The position numbers and the translations under genes were made by a program. A DNA stretch of 14,673 nt from JBLIAZ01 sp047632015 (GTDB lineage: Bacteria > Bacteroidota > Bacteroidia > Flavobacteriales_C > GCA-002722245), in contig JBLIBC010000037.1 of assembly GCA_047632015.1 (NCBI GenBank), positions 1 to 14,673 of the forward strand. The letters run 5' to 3'. The notes beneath the pieces were generated by a model. It made no database searches. It was not told where the DNA came from and saw only the letters and a program-made list of their open reading frames with translations. How positions within the stretch are numbered: the first letter of the stretch is position 1; every line of letters begins with the position of its first letter. This document shows positions 8,504-14,333 of this stretch, one piece after another.

Positions 8504-8923
8504 ATGTTTGGATTTAGTTTTAAAAAAGAAATAAAGAAGCCCAGGATTTTCATCGTTGAGGATAACAAGAGTTTTTTACAAACCTTAAAGATGAAGCTTA
8601 AATTGATGTATGAGGATACCATCACAATAAAAGGTTTTACAGAAAGCGAAACATTTCTTGAAGAAATTAAAGAAGGAGTTGAGATTGTCATCATGGATTT
8701 TTACCTAGATGATCAAAGTAAAGTAGAAGGAGTAGAACTGTTGCAGCAAATTAAAAAAACAAATTCAGAAATTTTTGTCTTGGTACTTACTGGCGAGGAA
8801 GACTTAAATATAGCAAAAGAGTGTTTTGAGTTAGGTGCTGATTCATACATGGTTAAGTCGCTTGAGTCGCTCGATAAAATTGTAAAAGAGATACATTACA
8901 AAATCGAATTATCAGGATTTTAA
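8504..8923 (+). CDS. Stand-alone response-regulator receiver (CheY-like) protein
   Basis: This 139-residue protein is a single REC domain that would be phosphorylated by an unknown histidine kinase. The required residues are visible: acidic pair E19-D20 in FIVEDN, phospho-acceptor D65 in IVIMDFYLDD, T96 in VLVLTG, and K118 in SYMVKS. There is no output domain. A short basic N-terminal stretch (MFGFSFKKEIKK) precedes the domain and only about 10 residues follow it. The ATG at 8504 is preferred; a TTG 30 nt upstream would add ten residues unlike a REC domain. No kinase gene is adjacent. It is divergent from porU across 165 bp. Single-domain regulators usually act by protein contact or phosphorelay, so a link to T9SS control is only a positional guess. 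Confidence 0.88.
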   Translation: MFGFSFKKEIKKPRIFIVEDNKSFLQTLKMKLKLMYEDTITIKGFTESETFLEEIKEGVEIVIMDFYLDDQSKVEGVELLQQIKKTNSEIFVLVLTGEEDLNIAKECFELGADSYMVKSLESLDKIVKEIHYKIELSGF

Positions 8924-8952
8924 AAATTAATTAAAAAAAAGATTCGTTTTTT

Positions 8953-8983
8953 TGTAACCTTATTCTCTTTACATACGTTAATG
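8953..8983 (+). promoter_or_regulatory. Possible ECF-sigma-type promoter without an adjacent sigma gene
   Basis: TGTAACC (8953-8959), a spacer of 16 bases and CGTTAATG (8976-8983) resemble the GTAAC / CGT(C) pair I associate with ECF sigma-factor promoters in Bacteroidota. Nothing like a sigma factor follows. A transcript starting near 8990 would meet the terminator at 9021-9052. The match is by eye and the element could be chance. Confidence 0.3.
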
Positions 8984-9020
8984 ATATAGTCAAGGTTAAG
9001 TTAGGTGTTAAAATTAGTTT

Positions 9021-9052
9021 AAAAAATCGCTTTTAGTCAGGCGATTTTTTTT
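9021..9052 (+). terminator. Intrinsic terminator between the receiver gene and ttcA
   Basis: AAAAAATCGC (9021-9030) and GCGATTTTTT (9041-9050) are perfect reverse complements around a 10-nt loop, and T continues to 9052. This is a 10-bp stem with a built-in U tract, the classic rho-independent form. It lies about 100 nt after the receiver gene stop and 41 nt before the ttcA ATG, so it would end transcription entering from the left before ttcA. Confidence 0.8.
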
Positions 9053-9093
9053 GTGCCCAAAAATATCGAGCCTCATCGATAAGCAGTACTTTT

Positions 9094-9921
9094 ATGACTC
9101 TAATTTATACAAGTATGAAAAGCAACTTTAAGGAACTCAACATCGAAAAAGTAGAAAGAGACATTAAAAAGTCTGTTTGGAAAGCAAATGCTGATTTTTC
9201 CATAGTGGAAGAAGGTGATAAAATTATGGTGTGTTTGTCGGGAGGAAAAGACAGTTACACCATGCTGGAAATGCTTATTCACATGCAATCAACACCGCTC
9301 TTGAGTTTTGAAATTATTGCTGTCAACCTTGATCAAAAACAGCCAGGATATCCAACGCATATCTTACCTGAGTATCTTAAGGAAAAAGGGGTCAATTTTA
9401 AAATTCTGGAAAAAGATACTTATTCAGTAGTTATTGATAAAACGCCAGCAGGAAAAACCATGTGCAGTTTATGTTCACGACTACGAAGAGGAACATTGTA
9501 TCAAGCCGCAAAAGAGTTGGGTTGTAATAAAGTGGCATTAGGTCATCACCGCGAAGACATCCTTGAAACTTTTTTCTTGAACTTGTATTTTAGCGGAAAA
9601 CTGGAAACCATGCCTCCTATTTATGAAACAGACGACAAGGCGCTAAAAGTAATCCGACCGCTTGCTTATACTAAGGAAAAAGACATTGAATTTTATTCCG
9701 ATTTTAAAAAGTTCCCTATTATACCTTGTAACTTATGTGGTTCTCAAGATGGAATGCAACGTCAAGTACTTAAAAAAATGATGAACGAATGGGATGAAAA
9801 TTACCCAGACCGAAAAGAAGTGGTGTTCAACGCCTTAAAAAACATTTCACCAAGTCATATGCTTGACAAAAACTTATTTGATTTTTCTTTCAAGCAAGAA
9901 AGTGAAGTGACACTTCCTTAA
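9094..9921 (+). CDS. ttcA: tRNA 2-thiocytidine(32) synthetase TtcA
   Basis: TtcA thiolates cytidine 32 in the anticodon loop of certain tRNAs, using ATP and an iron-sulfur cluster. In 275-residue numbering the PP-loop SGGKDSYTMLE starts at residue 49. The CxxC pairs are C124/C127 (MCSLCSRLRRG) and C212/C215 (PCNLCGS), supplying cluster ligands as in the E. coli enzyme. LGHHREDILETFFLNL (149-164) and the IRPLAYTKEKDIEFY stretch are typical of this subgroup and separate it from TilS. A second in-frame ATG at 9115 (MKSNF) is equally plausible as the start; neither has a clear Shine-Dalgarno sequence. TACTTTTA just before the first ATG resembles a -7 box and would favour the second start. The gene follows an intrinsic terminator, so it needs its own promoter. 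It ends one base from the convergent pseudouridine synthase gene. Confidence 0.93.
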   Translation: MTLIYTSMKSNFKELNIEKVERDIKKSVWKANADFSIVEEGDKIMVCLSGGKDSYTMLEMLIHMQSTPLLSFEIIAVNLDQKQPGYPTHILPEYLKEKGVNFKILEKDTYSVVIDKTPAGKTMCSLCSRLRRGTLYQAAKELGCNKVALGHHREDILETFFLNLYFSGKLETMPPIYETDDKALKVIRPLAYTKEKDIEFYSDFKKFPIIPCNLCGSQDGMQRQVLKKMMNEWDENYPDRKEVVFNALKNISPSHMLDKNLFDFSFKQESEVTLP

Positions 9922-9922
9922 A

Positions 9923-10909
9923 TTAACCTAGCATTTTTAAATAACCGACTTCTTGTTCAGTAAGCTCTCTGTACTGTCCACGTGACATACCTTTTTTGCT
10001 TAATCCCGCAAAAAGGGCCCTATCCAAACGCAATACTTTGTAGCCTAAAGATTCAAACATCCTACGAACAATTCTGTTTTTTCCAGAATGAATTTCTAAC
10101 CCAATTTCTTTTTTGGTATCCATGCTTGTATAGGCTAATTCGTCAGCTTTGATGAAACCATCTTCCAATTGAAAACCTTCAGACAATTTGTTAAAATCAT
10201 CCTGTTTTAAGGACTTGTCAATAGAAACATGGTATATTTTTTTAACCAAATGCTTAGGGTGAAGAAGCTTTTTTGTTAAATCTCCATCATTACTAAACAG
10301 CAGCACACCACTTGTGTTCCTGTCTAATCTTCCAACAGGATAAATTCTTTCCTTGCATGCGCCTTTCATCAGTTGCATGACAGTTCTTCTTTTGTCTGGA
10401 TCATCTGATGTGGTGATGAAATCCTTCGGTTTATTTAATATAAAGTAAACCAACTTCTCATTTTTCAAAGTTTGATCCTCGTATTTAATTTTATCGGTTT
10501 TGTTAACCTTAGTCCCAAGTTCAGTAACGACTTTTCCGTTAACAGAAATTACTCCTGAAGTAATTAAAGTGTCAGCTTCTCTTCTTGAACATATACCAGC
10601 GTGGGCAATGTACCTGTTTAAACGAATCAAACCATCGTCTTTTTTAACCTCCTCTTTTGGCGTTAATTTTATTTTCCCACCATGTGCAACACGACCTTTA
10701 CTTCCTGATCCACCACGGAAGCTTTCTCTTCGTGTATCGTCTTCGGGTTTGGACGCTCTAACTGGGCTATGACCTCTTGATTCGCCATGTGATTTTCTTC
10801 CCTTACTGTCCTTGCTTCCTCTAGTATCTTTACTGCCTCGGTTGGAATTAGGTTTACTAGTTGATCCTCTATCACTTCTTCCTCCACTATTTCTGTCGTG
10901 CCTTCCCAT
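9923..10909 (-). CDS. RluB/RsuA-family pseudouridine synthase with long basic N-terminal extension
   Basis: This enzyme family converts a specific uridine of ribosomal RNA to pseudouridine. From the ATG at 10909 the protein has 328 residues. Residues 1-90 are low-complexity, rich in Gly, Ser, Arg, Lys and Asp (for example GSKDTRGSKDSKGRKS), and probably disordered and RNA-binding. An S4 RNA-binding domain follows (about 93-140, LIRLNRYIAHAGICSRREAD). The catalytic domain has YPVGRLDRNTSGVLLFSNDG with catalytic D196, and SGKNRIVRRMFESLGY (275-290). The latter motif and the length of the catalytic part favour the large-subunit RluB type, but the exact target base cannot be read from sequence. 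An upstream in-frame start adds 16 hydrophobic residues not expected here. The gene is divergent from the YraN gene and convergent with ttcA. Confidence 0.9.
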   Translation of the reverse strand: MGRHDRNSGGRSDRGSTSKPNSNRGSKDTRGSKDSKGRKSHGESRGHSPVRASKPEDDTRRESFRGGSGSKGRVAHGGKIKLTPKEEVKKDDGLIRLNRYIAHAGICSRREADTLITSGVISVNGKVVTELGTKVNKTDKIKYEDQTLKNEKLVYFILNKPKDFITTSDDPDKRRTVMQLMKGACKERIYPVGRLDRNTSGVLLFSNDGDLTKKLLHPKHLVKKIYHVSIDKSLKQDDFNKLSEGFQLEDGFIKADELAYTSMDTKKEIGLEIHSGKNRIVRRMFESLGYKVLRLDRALFAGLSKKGMSRGQYRELTEQEVGYLKMLG

Positions 10910-10915
10910 TGTTTT

Positions 10916-10936
10916 GTAATTTTTTTGTAAAATTAC
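10916..10936. repeat. 8-bp inverted repeat just upstream of the pseudouridine synthase start
   Basis: GTAATTTT (10916-10923) and AAAATTAC (10929-10936) are perfect reverse complements with a 5-nt loop. The inner edge is 6 nt before the ATG at 10909, so the stem would form at the ribosome site of that mRNA, or serve as a dyad in the divergent 73-bp region shared with the YraN gene. Only two G:C pairs are present, so the hairpin would be weak. Confidence 0.45.
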
Positions 10937-10982
10937 GAAACAGTTACTGATATACACTCAAACTAATTAGCATATATATTAC

Positions 10983-11348
10983 ATGGCCAAGCATAATCAA
11001 CTAGGGAAAGAAGGAGAGAGGTTAGCAAAAATATTTTTGCTTAACAAAGGTCATGTCATTTTAGAGGAAAACTGGCGTTGCGGAAAAATCGAAGTCGATT
11101 TAATTTCTGATCAAGGAGAAATGATTGTACTTACCGAAGTGAAAACACGAAGTACATTGGAGTTTGGAAACCCTGAAGAAGCTGTAGATGAGGATAAAGA
11201 ACTGTCCATGATCAACGCTGCCGACATTTATTTAAGAAACTTAAACCTTGATGTTGAGGTGCGGTTTGATATTATTTCAGTGATTATTGAAGGTGCCAAT
11301 GTGGAGATTAATCACATCGAGGATGCTTTTACTGCAAATTACATGTAA
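10983..11348 (+). CDS. yraN: YraN / UPF0102 family protein (predicted nuclease fold)
   Basis: This 121-residue protein belongs to the conserved UPF0102 (YraN) family, small proteins with a restriction-endonuclease-like (PD-(D/E)xK) fold; the cellular role is not settled. The N-terminal QLGKEGERLAKIFL fits the usual 'G-x-x-GE-x-x-A' opening. The likely metal-site residues are E37 and D39 (KIEVDLI) and E52 and K54 in LTEVKTR, with the usual gap between them. RFDIISV near residue 94 is the third conserved strand. The start ATG is 73 bp from the divergent pseudouridine synthase gene, and the region between contains an inverted repeat but no promoter I would defend. The gene ends 8 nt from the convergent peptidase gene. 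Confidence 0.9.
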   Translation: MAKHNQLGKEGERLAKIFLLNKGHVILEENWRCGKIEVDLISDQGEMIVLTEVKTRSTLEFGNPEEAVDEDKELSMINAADIYLRNLNLDVEVRFDIISVIIEGANVEINHIEDAFTANYM

Positions 11349-11356
11349 CGTATAAA

Positions 11357-12511
11357 CTAATTTTTGATGATTTTGATCTCCGACAATTTTTGGTCTTCAT
11401 TAGCATAAGTCTGAACTAAATATATTCCCTGCTGGAATTCATCAACGTTTATAATTGATTGACCTTTTGGCAACTGTTTCTCAATAAGCAATTGTCCATT
11501 TACATCAATTAGTTTTAAAATTGATGAGCTAAGCAGATTCACATGTAAGTTATTTGTTGACTGATTGAGATAGGCGTTTAAAGGTTGGACTACTGTATTT
11601 TGAACACTAACCCCTGACACAGATTCTGCTATCTGTCCCAAATAAGCTATCGCAAGCTTTGCAATTTCATGGTAATATGGCAAATTGAATAAATGAATTC
11701 TGTCTTGCGCGGTATGGTACTTGCTATTCTGGTCATTTGTTTCCCAACTTTCTCCAAGTAAAACACCAGCGTATCCGTAATTCCAAAAAGAAGAGTGGTC
11801 ACTGTCAGCAGTTCCCGGCTGAACAACCATTGGAGTGATGTTTAAATTGTTTGCTAAATCTATAGCAATTAGATCGTCTTTCATTTTTACCGACCCTGTG
11901 TTAGTGTTTAAATCAATGTCAAAAACACCATCGTTGTTAGCGTCATACGCAGCCATGTCAATGTTTAGTACTGCTGTGATTTTATCCCTACGACTATTAG
12001 CTTGCAAGGCATGGTGTTTGGAACCCAATAATCCAATTTCCTCCTCATCCCAAAAAGCGTAAACAATGGTTTTTTTGAACTGATATTTAGATAATATTCT
12101 CGCTGCTTCCAATAATATTCCAACACCACTAGCATTGTCATCAGCGCAATAATCAGCGACCGCATCATAGTGACAACCAATCATTACAATACTGTCCGGA
12201 TGTACTGTGCCTAATTGAGTAGCGTATACATTTCGGCCTAACGCCGAATACACATCATCAGTCACCGTTACTCCAATTGCATTTAATCGTTCTACCAAAT
12301 AGTCCGCTGCCAAGTCATTTCCAGAATTACTCACCCTGTTAATCAACTTGATCTTATTTCCACCTACCGAACAACTGTCCTCCCCCGAAAACTCCCTCAC
12401 GGTTTTAACCAATGAATCCAATTTTACTAAGGCAATTATTTCAGAGGGCGTCTGCGTTACTCCAGTAAAAGAGACACAATACAATATAAATATGGAGAAG
12501 ATTTCTTTCAT
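11357..12511 (-). CDS. Secreted M28-family zinc peptidase with type IX secretion tail
   Basis: This is a predicted exported di-zinc aminopeptidase, 384 residues from the ATG at 12511; a GTG three codons upstream is less likely. A signal peptide covers about residues 1-20. The M28 catalytic set is complete by comparison with Aeromonas aminopeptidase: H114 and D116 (GCHYDAV), D124 in CADDNASG, general base E157 and ligand E158 in WDEEEIGLLGS, D185 in NIDM and H266 in YHTAQD. DANNDGVFDID (190-200) resembles an EF-hand-type calcium loop. Residues about 310-384 look like a type A T9SS C-terminal domain, with LKLIDVNGQLL, then FQQGIYLVQTY and a basic end, IKIIKN. It would be cleaved and surface-attached or released by the PorU/PorV system encoded in this window. 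The substrate is unknown. Confidence 0.9.
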   Translation of the reverse strand: MKEIFSIFILYCVSFTGVTQTPSEIIALVKLDSLVKTVREFSGEDSCSVGGNKIKLINRVSNSGNDLAADYLVERLNAIGVTVTDDVYSALGRNVYATQLGTVHPDSIVMIGCHYDAVADYCADDNASGVGILLEAARILSKYQFKKTIVYAFWDEEEIGLLGSKHHALQANSRRDKITAVLNIDMAAYDANNDGVFDIDLNTNTGSVKMKDDLIAIDLANNLNITPMVVQPGTADSDHSSFWNYGYAGVLLGESWETNDQNSKYHTAQDRIHLFNLPYYHEIAKLAIAYLGQIAESVSGVSVQNTVVQPLNAYLNQSTNNLHVNLLSSSILKLIDVNGQLLIEKQLPKGQSIINVDEFQQGIYLVQTYANEDQKLSEIKIIKN

Positions 12512-12569
12512 AAAATTCACTTGCTACAGGCTAGTTATAGCCCATGTTATGAAGTTAGTAAAATTTTCA

Positions 12570-12591
12570 CTAGTGGCTTTTTAATCACTAG
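12570..12591 (-). terminator. Weak terminator-like inverted repeat at the end of the membrane-protein gene
   Basis: On the minus strand CTAGTG (12591-12586) and CACTAG (12575-12570) pair around a 10-nt loop that contains the stop codon, followed by TGAAAATTTT. The stem is only 6 bp and the T run is short, so attenuation between this gene and the M28 peptidase gene is possible but unproven. Confidence 0.25.
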
Positions 12592-13234
12592 ACGGGTTAG
12601 TCTCACTTTTGTCATCATCTTCCACAAACTCATTAACTTTAGGTTGGATAAACCATACCCCAACAGCGAAAAACCACAACAAGAAAAACTCAGCGATGTA
12701 CTCTTCAAACTTCACTGTCTTTTGGAGTTCAGCAGTTTTCACAGTTCTTGCAACAAAGTAAAGACAGTAGAAATTACAAAACATAGCGAACAAATGAAGA
12801 AGCAACACGATTGATACCGCCGTTATAATTAGCGAAACATTTGGATTTTCCATGTCCATAAAAAACATCAAGTCCATCGAGTCAATCAAATCAGTGAAAA
12901 CCAAAGCCACACAACTAAAAATTCCAATGATGTATACAAACGGAAAAGCAAGGAACACTTTAAAAAGCTTCACATTCATTTTAGCCTCATCGGGAATGAA
13001 CTTTTGTAAACCAACACCCACCGACCAAAACCAACCATAAAAGGTTGCCATTCCCACGAGCATCAGCACTGGAATTACCACAAGCATACTACCTAAAGAC
13101 ATCAAGTCTGGAGCATTCCCAGCAAAAGCATCCAAAAATGTAATGATCATTACTACCACTTGAAAAACTAACGGCAATCCAACAAGAAGCACAAACAACT
13201 GCCAATGTTTCGCTTTTAAAAATTTATTAATCAT
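12581..13234 (-). CDS. Conserved Bacteroidota membrane protein, five predicted helices, function unknown
   Basis: The 217-residue product begins MINKFLKAKHWQLF and has about five hydrophobic segments, near residues 12-34, 46-72, 91-115, 133-160 and 178-197. No signal peptide cleavage site is evident, so it is probably an inner-membrane protein. KTAELQKTVKFEEYIAEF followed by WFFAVGVWFIQPKVN resembles a hypothetical membrane-protein family I recall from Flavobacteria and relatives, with no assigned role. The C-terminus is an acidic, polar tail (residues 198-217). I see no catalytic motif or transporter signature. It lies 41 nt downstream of the secreted-protein gene and 69 nt upstream of the M28 peptidase gene, all in one direction, so the three could form an operon. 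Confidence 0.82.
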   Translation of the reverse strand: MINKFLKAKHWQLFVLLVGLPLVFQVVVMIITFLDAFAGNAPDLMSLGSMLVVIPVLMLVGMATFYGWFWSVGVGLQKFIPDEAKMNVKLFKVFLAFPFVYIIGIFSCVALVFTDLIDSMDLMFFMDMENPNVSLIITAVSIVLLLHLFAMFCNFYCLYFVARTVKTAELQKTVKFEEYIAEFFLLWFFAVGVWFIQPKVNEFVEDDDKSETNPSSD

Positions 13235-13275
13235 AGTTTAAATTTTTAGCGGGTTAATCTCCATTTAGATATGGT

Positions 13276-14142
13276 CTATTTTTCCCACTCTTTATTGAAT
13301 CCCATTTTGATGTAACTCTTTTCTTTTGAGTTTAATTCCTTTTGTTTGAATTCTGCATAAATTTCATAAACATCATCAATTGTGTTCACTCCAATGTCAA
13401 AACATGCGCGACCCCACTTATAAAAAGCGATAGATAATTTTGTGGTAAAAACTCCAGATTTTACTTGCACAGCATCGTATTCATTCCCCTTTATTTCGGT
13501 AAAAAAGTCAAGCTCAGCACCTTCTTTAGTTTGCGCTAAGATGTAACTTTTCATTTCCTTTTTTGACGGAAGCATCATGTCCGAAGCTTTTTTTTTATTT
13601 AACTTCTTTTTTTTGATTAAAGCTAGTGCAGCAACTTCAATTTCCTGGTTCGTAATGATGTCAAACTCTTTTCCATTAAAGGTTAACTTGCCACCTTTAA
13701 TGAAAGCAGAGGTATCATACTTTTCCTTAATTATTTCGTCGGCCCTGTTTTGCGTAATGTCACCTTTCAATTTACATGGAAACTGTTTTTTCTTGCCAGA
13801 TGCCATCTCAATGGTCATGAATTCCCTTTTGGGATCACTTTGCAACATAATCATCACAACAATTTTACTTTCTTTAGTTAAAATAAAAAAGTCCGACGCA
13901 AGGTTAATTGCTGCTTTTTCAATTTGGTTTAAAGTGGGTTTTTCTGAAATGAAAACAGAAGAAAGCTTACTGTCAATATTATTTTCAAGTGTGTAGTAGT
14001 TTGAGATCAATAAAAAATCCTTCACCGATTTTTCACTTGTTGATACCGAATTAAAAACAGGATTTCCATTGTTGTCAGTTTGAGCAAAAACTGGCCCCAT
14101 CAAGGAAAGTACTGTCAAAATAGTAAGTGCAATTTTTTTCAT
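13276..14142 (-). CDS. Secreted protein of unknown function
   Basis: I do not recognise this 288-residue protein. It has a clear signal peptide (residues 1-21, MKKIALTILT... ending in VFAQ) and no lipobox, so it should be periplasmic or exported; no T9SS-type tail is visible. The mature part is lysine-rich and mixed alpha/beta. Visible features are KGGKLTFNGKEFDI (149-162), a lysine cluster at 177-185 (KKKKLNKKK) encoded by long A runs, and two cysteines (123 and 247). The C-terminal part is mostly charged helix (EIYAEFKQKELNSKEKSY). The gene has its own likely promoter (14170-14197) and precedes the membrane protein by 41 nt. An opposite-strand frame of 139 codons inside it is judged a shadow because this frame has the signal peptide and a natural protein composition. 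Confidence 0.78.
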   Translation of the reverse strand: MKKIALTILTVLSLMGPVFAQTDNNGNPVFNSVSTSEKSVKDFLLISNYYTLENNIDSKLSSVFISEKPTLNQIEKAAINLASDFFILTKESKIVVMIMLQSDPKREFMTIEMASGKKKQFPCKLKGDITQNRADEIIKEKYDTSAFIKGGKLTFNGKEFDIITNQEIEVAALALIKKKKLNKKKASDMMLPSKKEMKSYILAQTKEGAELDFFTEIKGNEYDAVQVKSGVFTTKLSIAFYKWGRACFDIGVNTIDDVYEIYAEFKQKELNSKEKSYIKMGFNKEWEK

Positions 14143-14169
14143 ATTGAATGTTCAATTAAATCTGAGCGA

Positions 14170-14197
14170 TAAAGTTAGTACATTCAGCTTTTCTCAA
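14170..14197 (-). promoter_or_regulatory. Predicted promoter of the secreted-protein gene
   Basis: On the minus strand TTG (14197-14195), a 17-base spacer and TAACTTTA (14177-14170) fit the Bacteroidota TTG / TAnnTTTG promoter form with one mismatch at the last base. The -7 box is 27 nt before the ATG at 14142. A 6-bp inverted repeat (CAGCTT / AAGCTG, 14185-14201) overlaps the -33 position and might be a regulator site. Confidence 0.42.
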
Positions 14198-14297
14198 GCT
14201 GTGGTATTGCAATTTTAATGTTGGGTTTTGCAAGTTCAATTATATAAATGAAACATTACTTAATGTCAACTATACAGATCAGTCTTAATCGTCGTTC

Positions 14298-14330
14298 TTG
14301 ATTTAACGGACAGCCTGTGCACTAAATCAA
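14298..14330 (-). terminator. Inverted repeat just after the right-edge gene, possible terminator
   Basis: TTGATTTA (14298-14305) and TAAATCAA (14323-14330) are exact reverse complements around 17 bases, with a short inner ACA/TGT pairing. The repeat begins 3 nt past the stop codon of the right-edge gene (minus strand). No T-run follows, so it is not a textbook rho-independent terminator, but its position at the 3' end fits a transcript-end structure. Confidence 0.35.
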
Positions 14331-14333
14331 TAA

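Noticed and set aside
8933..8953. A8-GATTCG-T7 as a terminator for the receiver gene
   Set aside because: The stem is only A:T pairs and would be very weak; the strong stem at 9021-9052 is a better candidate.
10928..10962. Promoter for the pseudouridine synthase (TTTG, 23 bases, TAATTTTA on the minus strand)
   Set aside because: The spacer is longer than usual, the -7 box has a mismatch and it overlaps an inverted repeat, so the call is too weak.
12521..12814. A 97-codon + strand frame and a neighbouring 78-codon frame
   Set aside because: They are antisense to the membrane-protein and peptidase genes, start without a plausible ribosome site and show no protein-like motif.
13577..13996. A 139-codon + strand reading frame
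   Set aside because: It lies wholly opposite the secreted-protein gene. Its hydrophobic, Phe/Leu/Ser-rich product is what the complement of a lysine-rich frame gives, and it has no recognisable domain.
14241..14269. TTGACA-N17-TATATA on the minus strand, like a classic sigma-70 promoter
   Set aside because: Bacteroidota primary sigma factors use a TTG/TAnnTTTG form, and a better-placed match of that form lies nearer the gene start.
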